DNA of 64,000 nt from JBGSQR01 sp964509295 (GCA_964509295.1 CAZDWS010000006.1:62001-126000); one strand, 5' to 3'. Positions 17,035 to 26,193 are shown, counted from the stretch's first letter. Made by a program: numbers and translations. Notes: generated by a model not told the origin, from the letters alone.

Positions 17035-18089
17035 TGAGAGTTGCAACTGACCGTGTCTGCATTGTCATGATGAGCGCAGTGGGCGATACGGTTCATGTGC
17101 TGCCGGTTTTGCACGCCATAAAAAGGGCTAATCCGGCCATGCACGTGACCTGGATACTACAGCCCGGTCCTGCCATGCTTGTACGCGGGCATAAACTGGT
17201 GGATGAAATCATACTTTTTGACCGGACTAAGGGGCTTGGCGGGTTTATAGATGTTCGCAACCAGCTGAAAGACCGCCGGTTTGATCTTGTTATCGATCTG
17301 CAGGTTTATTTTAAGGCAAATATTGTCGCCTCATTTGTGAATGCCACAGTCAAGCTGGGCTTTGATTTTGCTCGCGCTCGTGATTTGAACTGGCTGTTCA
17401 CAACCCACCGCATCCCGCCCCATGCCATGCAGCATGTCCAGGATCAGTATCTGGAGTTTTGCGAGTGGCTGGGTGCACCCACATCTCCCGTAACCTGGGG
17501 GCTTGGCCCCTGGAATGACGAGGAGCGGGCCTGGCAGAAGCAGTTTTATTTCACAATTGACCGTCCGACAGTGCCGATAGTTGTTGCAACCAGCAAGTTG
17601 CAGAAAAACTGGATTCCGGAACGGTGGGCAGAGGTCTGTGATGCCCTTTATGCTGATTTCGGTCTGCAGCCGATTCTTGTGGGAGGCCGCTCACCGGTTG
17701 AAGTTGAGAGTGAGCGGATTATCATGGAACATGCGAATCATAAACCTTTGACCGCTCTGGGTAATGGCGGACTGCGTGGGCTGGTGGGAATTCTTGATGG
17801 GGCGGCACTGGTTATTTCGCTTGATACCGGTCCTTTGCATATTACTGTCGCGCTTGATCGCCCGGTCATATCACTGATGGGGTATTCCAATCCAAAGCGG
17901 GTCGGGCCGTACCGTAAATTCGGTGATCTGATGATTGATGCGTATGGTGAGCAGGGTGAGGATTATGCAATTACCATGGAGAATCGTCCGGACCGCATGC
18001 AGCGGATTACGGTCAACGACGTGCTTGAAAAGGTTCAGGTCTGGCGGACAAATTATACTGTCCAAAACCAGCGACCTGTCTCTCGCTAA
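17034..18089 (+). CDS. glycosyltransferase family 9 (heptosyltransferase-like)
   Basis: This 351-residue GT9 enzyme is the third of that family in the window. Features are MMSAVGDTVHVLPVLHAI near the N-terminus, VVATSKLQKNWIPERWAEV near residue 185, and ISLDTGPLHITVALDRPVI near residue 265. It is coupled to the upstream kinase by a one-base TAATG overlap, implying joint work on the inner core. Its stop codon TAA (18087-18089) lies inside the left arm of repeat copy B, so the last few residues may be repeat-derived. It converges on lpxK. Confidence 0.85.
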   Translation: MRVATDRVCIVMMSAVGDTVHVLPVLHAIKRANPAMHVTWILQPGPAMLVRGHKLVDEIILFDRTKGLGGFIDVRNQLKDRRFDLVIDLQVYFKANIVASFVNATVKLGFDFARARDLNWLFTTHRIPPHAMQHVQDQYLEFCEWLGAPTSPVTWGLGPWNDEERAWQKQFYFTIDRPTVPIVVATSKLQKNWIPERWAEVCDALYADFGLQPILVGGRSPVEVESERIIMEHANHKPLTALGNGGLRGLVGILDGAALVISLDTGPLHITVALDRPVISLMGYSNPKRVGPYRKFGDLMIDAYGEQGEDYAITMENRPDRMQRITVNDVLEKVQVWRTNYTVQNQRPVSR

Positions 18090-18205
18090 GACGCAAAGAC
18101 GCGAAGAGATACAACTGCGTACAACACAAAAATAAGGTAAATAGTTTATTTATATAATGTCTTTGCTTTTCTTGGCGTACTTTGCGACTTTGCGTGACAA
18201 ATTGT
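18082..18205. repeat. CGCAAAG-type inverted repeat element, copy B
   Basis: The left arm CGCTAAGACGCAAAGACGCG (18084-18103) and a right arm containing CTTTGCGACTTTGCGTGA pair imperfectly around an AT-rich centre of about 60 bp. The arms match copy A at 187-330. The element fills the gap between two convergent genes, supplies the stop of the plus-strand GT9 gene, and encodes about the last 18 residues of LpxK. Confidence 0.75.
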
Positions 18206-19319
18206 TTTTTGCAGGTTCATTTACAGCAACTTCGTTACGCTGCAGCAGTTCAGTCAGCTTGCTGTTCAAATTAACAGGGCTGTCAATGGTCAAATCGAGT
18301 CGCGCCAGCAGCATGTGACTGGTAAGTTTCCGGGATAGCCCTTTAATTTTTACCCCGTCTTTTTCCGTAGTGACAATCAACTCTGCTCCACTTGTTCGCA
18401 TGGCATCCAGCAGCTCATCGGCCCGTTTTTCGTCATAAGTTTCATGATCCGGGTAGCTGATGCAATGTACCAGATTAAGGCCTAGTCCTCGCAATCCACC
18501 AAAAAACAGATCAGGATCGGCAATACCTGCAAAGGCCATGATCTTTTTCTGTTTGTACTCAGAAACAGGGAGCGGCCTGCCGGTGCCAAGTTGTACCAGA
18601 TCGGCAATTGTATGGCTGGAAATACAGTAGGGAATGCCATGGGTATTGATATTGACTGTGGCTCCTTTTATTGGGGCACGCGTAAACAGAATCAGGTCCG
18701 AACGCCGCATTGCAAAAATACTTTCCCGCAATAACCCCGCCGGGAGAATCATCCCGTTACCAAAAGGGCTGGAATAGTCCAGCAGAAGTATATTCAGGTC
18801 ACGGTGCAGTCGCAGATGCTGAAAACCGTCATCAAGCAGAAAAACATCAGGCATGAACTGCATTGCCAGTTGGCCAGCGGCATAACGATCCGATCCGATT
18901 ACGACTATCAGGCCGGCTATAGTGGATGCCAGTAAATATGGCTCGTCCCCGCATTCCACAGCTTTCAGCATGATTGTTTTTCCGTCACTGACAACACATG
19001 TTCGACCTTCCAGAGAACCGCCATAACCTCGGGAAAGTACTGCAACCTTGTAGCCCCTGGCCAGAAGATCTCTGGCAATACGGGCTGCTGCCGGTGTTTT
19101 GCCTGTGCCGCCAACAGTTATATTGCCGATGGAAATAACCGGGCGTGGCAGACGAAATATTTTCAAAAGTCCGCATTTATACATAAGGACTCTAAACTGC
19201 TGTCCCAGCGAATAAAGCCAGCCCAGGGGGCTCAGCAGCGCAAGCACAAACCGGTCAAGCGGGCCGGTGAGTCTTCCGGAGGCAAGTTTTCTCCAGTATG
19301 TCTGGGGGAACATGCTCAT
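18150..19319 (-). CDS. lpxK: tetraacyldisaccharide 4'-kinase
   Basis: LpxK phosphorylates the 4' position of the lipid A disaccharide at the inner membrane, the sixth step of the Raetz pathway. The 389-residue protein has a short N-terminal hydrophobic segment, then the P-loop in ISIGNITVGGTGKTP, VLSRGYGG, and the catalytic region LLDDGFQHLRLHRDLNILLLD. It is about 30-50 residues longer than most LpxK; the last 18 residues (after VNEPAK) are basic, read SRKVAKYAKKSK, and are encoded within repeat copy B, so they look like an acquired tail. The start overlaps the waaA stop by 4 bp. Confidence 0.92.
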   Translation of the reverse strand: MSMFPQTYWRKLASGRLTGPLDRFVLALLSPLGWLYSLGQQFRVLMYKCGLLKIFRLPRPVISIGNITVGGTGKTPAAARIARDLLARGYKVAVLSRGYGGSLEGRTCVVSDGKTIMLKAVECGDEPYLLASTIAGLIVVIGSDRYAAGQLAMQFMPDVFLLDDGFQHLRLHRDLNILLLDYSSPFGNGMILPAGLLRESIFAMRRSDLILFTRAPIKGATVNINTHGIPYCISSHTIADLVQLGTGRPLPVSEYKQKKIMAFAGIADPDLFFGGLRGLGLNLVHCISYPDHETYDEKRADELLDAMRTSGAELIVTTEKDGVKIKGLSRKLTSHMLLARLDLTIDSPVNLNSKLTELLQRNEVAVNEPAKNNLSRKVAKYAKKSKDII

Positions 19320-20599
19320 AAATACCTGCCGATTATTTCCATATGTCGTTCAGTGGCTCCACCGTTTTCCCGCATCAGTTTAAGTCCGTTCTGCCCCATT
19401 AAATGGCGCAGGTCAGGATTTGAAATCAGGCTTCTACAGGCAGCAGTCAACTCTTCCGGTGATTTTAGCTGTATACCGGCCCGGTAATTCAAAACCAGGG
19501 CTTCAATTTCCCTGAAATTGGCCATATGCGGTCCAAAAATACTCGGTACCCCTACTGATGCAGGTTCCAGAAGGTTGTGACCGCCAATCGGTACAAGGCT
19601 GCCCCCCACAAACGAAAAATCCGACAGGGCATACATGTTCATCATCTCACCCACAGTGTCAACCAGCAGCACTTCACCATGCTGCAATGGGTGTTTTTTG
19701 TCGAGGGTGGTACGTCTTTGATTACTGATCCCTGCTTGCTTCAGCAATGCGGCAACATCCACTGCCCGTTCAGGATGGCGCGGCACAAGAATTAGAAACA
19801 GGTTTTGGAATTCTGTGGACAGTGTTTTATAGGATGAGATCAGATGCTGTTCTTCTCCTTCACGGGTGCTTCCTGCCGTGATAACGCAGGAGTCGTCAGG
19901 GATTGAGTAGCTGCTGCGCAAATCGCTGCGCTCCTGCTCTGTTGGTTGATGATAAGGTATATCGTTTTTGAGATTGCCGGTGATTAATGTGTTTTCCGGT
20001 GCGGCTCCAATGGCAATAATGCGTTCATGGCCGGGTTGTGACTGCATGCAGACTGCCGAGAAACAGCGTAGCGCCGGTCTGAAAAACCAGCTGAATTTTA
20101 AATAACGTTTAAAGGAGCGATCTGAAATACGTCCATTGGCCAGTAGCAGCGGAATCTGTTGTCTGGCTGTTTCACGGCAAAAGTTGGGCCAGAGTTCCGT
20201 TTCCATGATTATGATGATGTCCGGTTTGACAGCATTAAGGATAGCACGTATCGAAAACAGGAAATCGAACGGGAAATAGATGCACAAATCTATTTCCTTA
20301 AATCCGCCGGCAGTGGTTTTACCGGTTTCAGTAGTATTTGATACAACTATTGCATGGTCAGGATACTTGATGCGCAGTGCTTTTAAAAGAGGTCTGGCAG
20401 CGATTATTTCTCCCACGGATACTGCATGAAGCCAGATAACCGGCTTGTCTGCAATAATCGACAGTTTGTCTGCCGGGATAAAGCCAAAGCGCTCAGCAGT
20501 TGCCAGGGGCCAGCCAAGCTTGACAGATCTGAATATATTGAACAGGAAAACCGGAATCAGCAGGAAGATGGAAATTATGTTGTAGGCCAGATAGAACAT
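19316..20599 (-). CDS. waaA: Kdo transferase
   Basis: This 427-residue GT30 enzyme transfers Kdo from CMP-Kdo to lipid IVA. An N-terminal membrane anchor (residues 2-22) is followed by VIWLHAVSVGEIIAARPL, whose glutamate is the conserved catalytic base, then TETELWPNF-type segment IIIMETELWPNF, the SDRSFKRYLKF region, GSTREGEEQ, PRHPERA and GGHNLLEPASVGVPSIFGP, all standard for WaaA/KdtA. It lies in the tight lipid A operon, 2 bp after the PAP2 gene and overlapping lpxK by 4 bp. How many Kdo units it adds cannot be told from sequence. Confidence 0.94.
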   Translation of the reverse strand: MFYLAYNIISIFLLIPVFLFNIFRSVKLGWPLATAERFGFIPADKLSIIADKPVIWLHAVSVGEIIAARPLLKALRIKYPDHAIVVSNTTETGKTTAGGFKEIDLCIYFPFDFLFSIRAILNAVKPDIIIIMETELWPNFCRETARQQIPLLLANGRISDRSFKRYLKFSWFFRPALRCFSAVCMQSQPGHERIIAIGAAPENTLITGNLKNDIPYHQPTEQERSDLRSSYSIPDDSCVITAGSTREGEEQHLISSYKTLSTEFQNLFLILVPRHPERAVDVAALLKQAGISNQRRTTLDKKHPLQHGEVLLVDTVGEMMNMYALSDFSFVGGSLVPIGGHNLLEPASVGVPSIFGPHMANFREIEALVLNYRAGIQLKSPEELTAACRSLISNPDLRHLMGQNGLKLMRENGGATERHMEIIGRYL

Positions 20600-20601
20600 G
20601 G

Positions 20602-21294
20602 CTATTGAGTTAGTACAGATGAGGTTGCAGTAGATTTATCCAGCTTTAGCAATGCAGACAATAGAAGGGCCGTCAAATAAACCATCCCGCAGGCCCAGAG
20701 AGTGTCGCTCAGGAAGTGGCCGCCTTGGGAAATACGGGCGATACTCATAAATACAGCGAAGATAGTGCCGCCGATCAGCCAGTTGCGGGCTTTCTGCTTA
20801 TTGCTCTTGCGATAGATAAAGTAAGGGGCGGTCATATAAAATGCGGCAGAAGTGTGACCGGACGGGAAAGATCTCCCATTGCCGCTGATCCCTTTTTGCC
20901 ATGGCTGCAAAAATTCCTTTTTCCCCTGGAATTGAACTATTTCACGTGGTCTTGGTCTTCCCCAATGGTCTTTAAATGTGGCGTTGACAATCAGCCCCGG
21001 CCCAACGATCAGCAGCAGGAATAGAAAGATCCCCGGTCTTGCCCAGTGGTGCTTTTCCGGTTTAAAAAATGAAATTGCAAACGCAGCCAGGCCGGTTAGT
21101 GCAATGATAAAAGACGGTACCCTATCCAGTTTGTAAAGAAACTTCCATGGGTGCTGATCACCAATCGGCCATTTTCCGTCAATATAAAAATACGACGAAA
21201 CTGTGATGTCCGCATTGGTGTATGCAATCAGGAGAGTTGCACTAATCAAAAAAACTATTACAAGTGCGGCTTCCTTAAGGTAATAATTGTTCAT
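20602..21294 (-). CDS. PAP2-family membrane phosphatase
   Basis: The protein (230 residues from the ATG at 21294) has several transmembrane helices and the three PAP2 catalytic motifs: KDHWGRPRPREI, SFPSGHTSAAFY and ARISQGGHFLSDTLWA. The frame is open to 21432, but the extra 46 residues are an overlap with the acyltransferase gene; ATG 21294 forms a 4-bp ATGA overlap with its stop, which is decisive. Its place between a lipid A acyltransferase and waaA suggests it trims a phosphate from lipid A or undecaprenyl pyrophosphate (LpxE- or BacA-substitute-like). That substrate is inference from context. Confidence 0.85.
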   Translation of the reverse strand: MNNYYLKEAALVIVFLISATLLIAYTNADITVSSYFYIDGKWPIGDQHPWKFLYKLDRVPSFIIALTGLAAFAISFFKPEKHHWARPGIFLFLLLIVGPGLIVNATFKDHWGRPRPREIVQFQGKKEFLQPWQKGISGNGRSFPSGHTSAAFYMTAPYFIYRKSNKQKARNWLIGGTIFAVFMSIARISQGGHFLSDTLWACGMVYLTALLLSALLKLDKSTATSSVLTQ

Positions 21295-22208
21295 TGCATC
21301 TCGTCTCCAGCACGTTTCCAGCGGCGGTGAATCCAATACCAGTCTGCCGGATGAGCGCAAACAAAATCTTCCAGATAGCTGGACAGAGCCTGAATATCCT
21401 TTTGAACGCCAACCTCTGTCCGATCTCCACAAAGTGTGTACTCAGGATATAGTTTAAGTACATGCCGGTCACCCTTGCGATAAGTAAAAGCAGGAATCAA
21501 CGGAACGCCGGTTTTGTGCGCAATGATAGCCGGTGCTTTGTTCGCCCAGGCTTTTCTTCCAAGAAAATCAATCAGTGCCCCGTTGTCTTCAAAAACAGCC
21601 TGGTCAGCCAGCATTCCGATTATTCCATCCTTTTTTATTACACCAAGAATAGGTCGTAAGGCATTTTTGTTGTAAATCAGCTTGCTGCCGTAGCTGATAC
21701 GCATTTTTTCAATTATTGAATTAAGGTACGGATTCGTCTGTTCACGAGCAATTGCCCACATATGTTCATCAAAAAGTTTGTTAAACGATAATGACATCAG
21801 CTCCCAATTACCGCAATGTGCCGTGAAAAACAGCAGCCCTTTCTGTTTTTTGCGTGCTTCAACAAGATTTTCTCTACCTTGCACTTCAACTGAATCAATC
21901 AGCATGTCACCTTTGTCATGATACAGTCGACAAACCTCAACAACGGATATTCCCAGATTCATAAATGTTGCTTTGGCAATTTCTTCAGCGGTTTTATATT
22001 CGCCAGTCCATGCCGGGTGCTTTTCCATGAAGGGCAATGCTTTAATAATATTGTTGACTGCAATTGATCTGCGAGAGTTGAGAATTCTGAACAAAAAAGC
22101 GCCGAGCTTTTTGCCGATCCGTATTGATTGTGACCTTGGAAATGCGGCCACAATGAGGGTGAACAGATAAAAAAGAGACGCCTGTATCAGCCAGACTAAT
22201 TTCTTCAT
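21291..22208 (-). CDS. lipid A biosynthesis acyltransferase (LpxL/LpxM family)
   Basis: This 305-residue enzyme adds a secondary fatty acyl chain to Kdo-lipid A. It has an N-terminal hydrophobic anchor, then the catalytic HX4E motif in FFTAHCGNWELMSL (near residue 130), and the later GMLADQAVFEDNGALIDFLG and FTYRKGDRHVLKL segments typical of HtrB/LpxL. Only one such gene is present in this window. It lies 2 bp after lpxB and overlaps the PAP2 gene by 4 bp. Whether it acts as LpxL or LpxM is not decidable. Confidence 0.9.
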   Translation of the reverse strand: MKKLVWLIQASLFYLFTLIVAAFPRSQSIRIGKKLGAFLFRILNSRRSIAVNNIIKALPFMEKHPAWTGEYKTAEEIAKATFMNLGISVVEVCRLYHDKGDMLIDSVEVQGRENLVEARKKQKGLLFFTAHCGNWELMSLSFNKLFDEHMWAIAREQTNPYLNSIIEKMRISYGSKLIYNKNALRPILGVIKKDGIIGMLADQAVFEDNGALIDFLGRKAWANKAPAIIAHKTGVPLIPAFTYRKGDRHVLKLYPEYTLCGDRTEVGVQKDIQALSSYLEDFVCAHPADWYWIHRRWKRAGDEMQ

Positions 22209-22210
22209 TA

Positions 22211-23389
22211 CTAAATAGCAGTTCCTTTGGCGGATTTATTGTTGCAAGGTGCAGATAAATCAAGGGCGATGCGGGCAACATTTGCCGAGGCACCACCATG
22301 TTCAAGCTTTTTACGCACTGCTCCAAGTTTGTCAACTATTTCAGTTTTATAGGTGGCGTCAGAGAGTATTCTCCCTATTTCTGCAGAAATTTCTTCCGGG
22401 TTGGCCTGGTCCTGAACCAGTTCTTTGACAACGGTTTCGCCAACAACGATATTGCAAAGGCCAATATTGTCAACTTTTATAAGCCTTTTAGCCAGTTGAT
22501 AGGTCAGGGGAGAAAGCTTGTAAATGATTACCATGGGAGTGCCTACCAGAGCAATCTCAAGTGTTACCGTCCCGGACACAGAGATGACGGCATCGCAGGC
22601 GCGAATCATATCGTGAATCCGTTCACGTGTTATGGCCACATTGAGTCCGGCAGCGGTCAGTTGAGGTACTATGTCCTCAGATTTGAGGGTGGAGGCCAGA
22701 GGAAGTATGAATTGTATCTCAGGAAAACGCTCTTTCAGTTTGAGCGCTGACCCGATGATTACGGGCAGTAAACGCTCAATCTCATTTTTCCGGCTGCCTG
22801 GGAAAAGTCCAACGATTTTTTTTGTCGGGTCAAGAGTGAAACTGGTCGCCGCCTCATCTCGTCCCATGGTTACATTAACCATATCGGTCATGGGGTGGCC
22901 CACATATGTGACCGGAATTCCGGCTTTTTCGTAAAATGGCAGCTCAAACGGGAGGATGACCGCCATATGATCTACCAACCTGGCTATTTTTCTGACACGT
23001 CCCTGACGCCAGGCCCAGATCTGCGGGCTGATATAGTAAAGCACCTTTACACCGGCCTTACGTGCCACTTTAGCCAGACGGAGATTGAATCCGGGATAGT
23101 CGATCAGAATAAGAAGCTCAGGAGGGTTGTTTAAGAGAATCTTCTTCAGTTTCAGGAAAGCTGATGAAATTACATCAAAGTGTTTCAGTACTTCAACCAG
23201 CCCTACAACAGCCATCTCGGCTGAGTCGACCAGTGTCTCCACGCCCGCTTCCCGCATGCGTGCCCCGCCGATACCGAAAAAGTGAAGTTCTGGTTCAAGT
23301 TTAAGTGCTTCCAGAGCAAGATCGGCACCGTAGATGTCGCCGGAAGCTTCTCCGGCAACTATCATGATACGCCGTGTTTGCTTATCCAA
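22211..23389 (-). CDS. lpxB: lipid-A-disaccharide synthase
   Basis: LpxB condenses UDP-2,3-diacylglucosamine with lipid X to give the beta-1,6 disaccharide. The 392-residue GT19 protein has MIVAGEASGDIYGADLAL at the N-terminus, LLILIDYPGFNLRLAK and YYISPQIWAWRQGRVRKI in the first half, and LFPGSRKNEIERLLPV plus SVSGTVTLEIALVGTPMVI in the second, all standard. It overlaps the gnnB-like gene by 8 bp. If the gnnA/gnnB prediction holds, its natural substrates carry N-linked acyl chains at position 3. Confidence 0.95.
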   Translation of the reverse strand: MDKQTRRIMIVAGEASGDIYGADLALEALKLEPELHFFGIGGARMREAGVETLVDSAEMAVVGLVEVLKHFDVISSAFLKLKKILLNNPPELLILIDYPGFNLRLAKVARKAGVKVLYYISPQIWAWRQGRVRKIARLVDHMAVILPFELPFYEKAGIPVTYVGHPMTDMVNVTMGRDEAATSFTLDPTKKIVGLFPGSRKNEIERLLPVIIGSALKLKERFPEIQFILPLASTLKSEDIVPQLTAAGLNVAITRERIHDMIRACDAVISVSGTVTLEIALVGTPMVIIYKLSPLTYQLAKRLIKVDNIGLCNIVVGETVVKELVQDQANPEEISAEIGRILSDATYKTEIVDKLGAVRKKLEHGGASANVARIALDLSAPCNNKSAKGTAI

Positions 23390-24476
23390 TCAGAACCTCT
23401 CGGACAGTTTCCGCAACCATGCGGACAGCTTCATTGGTCATTTCCGGATAAATGGGCAGCGACATACAACCGGCAGCAACCTGTTCAGCTACCGGCAGTG
23501 AGATATGACGGAAAGTGTCTGCAAAAACATCTTGTCTGTGCAGAGGGATCGGGTAGTATACGGCAGATGCAATCTGTCGTTCTGACAGTTTGGCCATTAC
23601 AGCTTCACGTCTGTCGGTCAGCAAGGTGTACTGGTGATAGACATGCCTGCCCTTGTCATCTTCAAATGGCACTGTGGCAACATCAGCCAGCAGTTCTGAA
23701 TACAGGTGCGCTACCCGGCGGCGATTGCTGTTGTATTCGTCAATATGTTTCAGCTTAACACGCAGGATTGCGGCTTGAATATCATCCAGACGGCTGTTGT
23801 AGCCGATCACGCTGTGGTGATAGCGGACCTTGCTACCGTGGTTGCGCAGTACTCTGACTTTCTCTGCCAGTTCTGCCGTTGCGCAGGTCAATAAGCCGCC
23901 ATCGCCGTAGCATCCGAGGTTTTTACTGGGGAAGAAACTGAAACAACCCATGGAACCGATTGTGCCGGTCATCTTGCCATTAGTTGCTGCACCGAATGAC
24001 TGAGCGCAATCCTCAATCAGGATCAGGTTGTATTTTTCGCAGAGAGCCATAACAGGAGAAATATCAGCCGGCTGCCCGAACAGGTGTACCGGCATGATTG
24101 CCTTTGTGCGAGGCGTAATGGCGGCTTCGATCAGTTGTGGATCAATGTTGAATGTTTTAGGGTCAATGTCGGTGAAAACCGGCGTAGCACCAGCATAGCA
24201 GATCGCTTCTGCTGTAGCGATAAAGGTGAACGGAGACGTTATTACTTCATCGCCCGGTCCAATTCCGGCTGCCAGTATGGCCAGGTGGAGTGCGTCTGTG
24301 CCTGAAGCCACTGTAACAGTGTGCGGAGAGTTCAGATAAGTGCCGATTTCCTGCTCCAGGGCTGTAACATTTGGTCCCAGTATAAATTGTGCACTTTCTA
24401 TGGCGTCAAGAACAGCCTGATCTATTTCGTTCTTGATGCTGTGATATTGGGTTTTCAGATCTACCATCGGTATCAT
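23382..24476 (-). CDS. gnnB: DegT/DnrJ/EryC1 aminotransferase, GnnB-like
   Basis: The 364-residue PLP enzyme has ASGTDALHLAILAAGIGPGD, LIEDCAQSFGA with the cofactor aspartate, and FSFFPSKNLGCYGDGG with the Schiff-base lysine. It sits exactly between a Gfo/Idh dehydrogenase and lpxB, with 4-bp and 8-bp overlaps, downstream of lpxA. That arrangement is the one described for gnnA-gnnB of Acidithiobacillus ferrooxidans, where the pair turns UDP-GlcNAc into UDP-GlcNAc3N for lipid A. The assignment of GnnB rests on this context and on family, so a general 3-amino sugar aminotransferase (WbpE-like) is the alternative. Confidence 0.78.
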   Translation of the reverse strand: MIPMVDLKTQYHSIKNEIDQAVLDAIESAQFILGPNVTALEQEIGTYLNSPHTVTVASGTDALHLAILAAGIGPGDEVITSPFTFIATAEAICYAGATPVFTDIDPKTFNIDPQLIEAAITPRTKAIMPVHLFGQPADISPVMALCEKYNLILIEDCAQSFGAATNGKMTGTIGSMGCFSFFPSKNLGCYGDGGLLTCATAELAEKVRVLRNHGSKVRYHHSVIGYNSRLDDIQAAILRVKLKHIDEYNSNRRRVAHLYSELLADVATVPFEDDKGRHVYHQYTLLTDRREAVMAKLSERQIASAVYYPIPLHRQDVFADTFRHISLPVAEQVAAGCMSLPIYPEMTNEAVRMVAETVREVLIG

Positions 24477-25417
24477 GACGTTTTCCTTCCAAGGCTCGTG
24501 TTGATCTTTAAAGCTGTCTCCAGGGCCATTCTTCCGTCACGCCCGCTTACCTGAGGCTGCTTGCCTTCCCGGATAGCAGATAGAAATGAGTCAATTTCGC
24601 TTCTCAAGGCATCCGCTTCATCCAGTTGTCGTTCATCTACTTTTACATTGGGGATGCCTGGAAACAGTTCTCCTTCGCCCCTTTTTGCCACAAGCAGTTT
24701 ACGGTTCTGAAAATCCAGGGTCAAATAGGCATTATGCTGGAAAATACGCATTTTCCGTTCACTTTTAAGACTGATCCGGCTGGCAGTTACATTGGCAACG
24801 CAACCGTTTGCAAAAAGAATGCGGGCATTGGCAATATCTTCCTCTCCGGTGAAAACAGGAGCTCCGATTGCATCGATACGTTCCACAGGGGATTTGACAA
24901 TATGCTGGATAATGTCGATATCGTGAATCATCAGGTCAAGCACAACATTAACATCCGTTCCGCGAGGTTTGAATGGTGCGATGCGCACTGATTCGATGAA
25001 CAGTGGCTCCAGCAGGACATCATTAAGTGCAACCAGAACGGGGTTGAAGCGTTCCAGATGTCCCACCTGAAATACCACACCGGCTTTGTCCGCCATGGAG
25101 ATCAATTCATCAGCTTCTTCAATGGTTACGGTGATCGGTTTTTCAATCAGTACATGCACACCGGCAGCCAGGAAGTCTTTCGCCACATGGTGGTGAAACT
25201 GTGTCGGCACAACAATGCTGACGGCATCAACTTTCCCGATCAGATCGAGATGGTTTGAAAATGCTTTTGTACCGAGTTCGGCAGCAATTTTATCGGCCTG
25301 ACCCGGAATGCTGTCGACTACGCCGACAAGTTCGACGTCCGGAATTGCAGCGTATTTCTGGGCGTGAAAATTCCCCAGGTAGCCTACCCCTATGACAGCG
25401 GTTCTAAGTTTACTCAT
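24473..25417 (-). CDS. gnnA: Gfo/Idh/MocA dehydrogenase, GnnA-like
   Basis: This 314-residue NAD(P)-dependent oxidoreductase has an N-terminal Rossmann domain (RTAVIGVGYLGNFHAQKYA) with the family EKP motif in HVLIEKPITVT and GHLERFNPV, then an alpha/beta C-terminal domain with the LDLMIHDIDI histidine-aspartate pair. The predicted reaction is oxidation of the 3-OH of UDP-GlcNAc, preparing it for amination by the next gene. It overlaps both lpxA and the aminotransferase by 4 bp, so it belongs to the lipid A operon. Substrate is inferred from synteny with known gnnA. Confidence 0.78.
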   Translation of the reverse strand: MSKLRTAVIGVGYLGNFHAQKYAAIPDVELVGVVDSIPGQADKIAAELGTKAFSNHLDLIGKVDAVSIVVPTQFHHHVAKDFLAAGVHVLIEKPITVTIEEADELISMADKAGVVFQVGHLERFNPVLVALNDVLLEPLFIESVRIAPFKPRGTDVNVVLDLMIHDIDIIQHIVKSPVERIDAIGAPVFTGEEDIANARILFANGCVANVTASRISLKSERKMRIFQHNAYLTLDFQNRKLLVAKRGEGELFPGIPNVKVDERQLDEADALRSEIDSFLSAIREGKQPQVSGRDGRMALETALKINTSLGRKTS

Positions 25418-26193
25418 CCTCGACAGATACCTCTTTGTGATCGTTCAATAAATGCCAGCAGATAATTAATCTCAGGAGAATCTGAAATATCTGTTTTAAT
25501 GCGTTCAATGGCATCAGGGAGCTTCAATTTGGCCATAAAAAGCGTTTTATAAGCTTTTTTGATATTTGTGATAGCTTCGTCTGAAAAACCGCGACGCTTG
25601 AGCCCGATCAGGTTGAGGCCGCGCAGTTTTGCTTCGCGCTTGTCGTTCGTAGCGATTGCGTATGGGATTACATCAAGCCCGACCATTGTGCCGCCGCCGA
25701 TCATGGCATAAGCGCCGATGGAGGTAAACTGGTGTACAGCCACAAGTCCGCCCAGGATAACATTGTCTTCAACAGTGACATGGCCGGCAAGTGTGGCCAC
25801 GTTAGCCATGACCACGCCGCTGCCAATGCGGCAATCATGGGCCACATGGGAGTACGCCATAAAGAGATTGTTGTTACCAACGACGGTCTCGCCGCTGCCG
25901 GTTGCTGTCCCTCTATGGATTGTTGCAAATTCACGGATGACGTTGTTGTTACCGATCCTTGTCCAGGCCTCTTCGCCATGGTATTTCAGGTCTTGAGGTG
26001 CAGCACCTACAGAGGACTGGTGAAATATATCGTTATTTTCGCCAATTGTCGTCCAATCGCCTATAACTGCATGTGCCCCGATTTTGGTGCCGGAACCGAT
26101 TTGTACATGTTTGCCGATAATTGCATAAGGACCAATTTCTGCGTTTTCTGCAATGATTGCACTGCTATCTATGATTGCACTTTGGTGTATCAT
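25414..26193 (-). CDS. lpxA: acyl-ACP:UDP-GlcNAc (or UDP-GlcNAc3N) acyltransferase
   Basis: The 259-residue left-handed beta-helix protein catalyses the first step of lipid A synthesis. The hexapeptide repeats run from residue 1 to about 185; the catalytic histidine is in SHVAHDCRIG, followed by TLAGHVTVEDNVILGG, AVHQFTSIGAYAMIGGG and the LIGLKRRGFSDEAI helix, all lining up with E. coli LpxA. With gnnA and gnnB directly downstream, the preferred acceptor may be UDP-GlcNAc3N, as for the Acidithiobacillus and Leptospira enzymes. It lies 57 bp after fabZ. Confidence 0.95.
   Translation of the reverse strand: MIHQSAIIDSSAIIAENAEIGPYAIIGKHVQIGSGTKIGAHAVIGDWTTIGENNDIFHQSSVGAAPQDLKYHGEEAWTRIGNNNVIREFATIHRGTATGSGETVVGNNNLFMAYSHVAHDCRIGSGVVMANVATLAGHVTVEDNVILGGLVAVHQFTSIGAYAMIGGGTMVGLDVIPYAIATNDKREAKLRGLNLIGLKRRGFSDEAITNIKKAYKTLFMAKLKLPDAIERIKTDISDSPEINYLLAFIERSQRGICRG

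Noticed and set aside
22298..22750. 150-codon plus-strand open frame across lpxB
   Set aside because: Antisense to a complete lpxB with all motifs.
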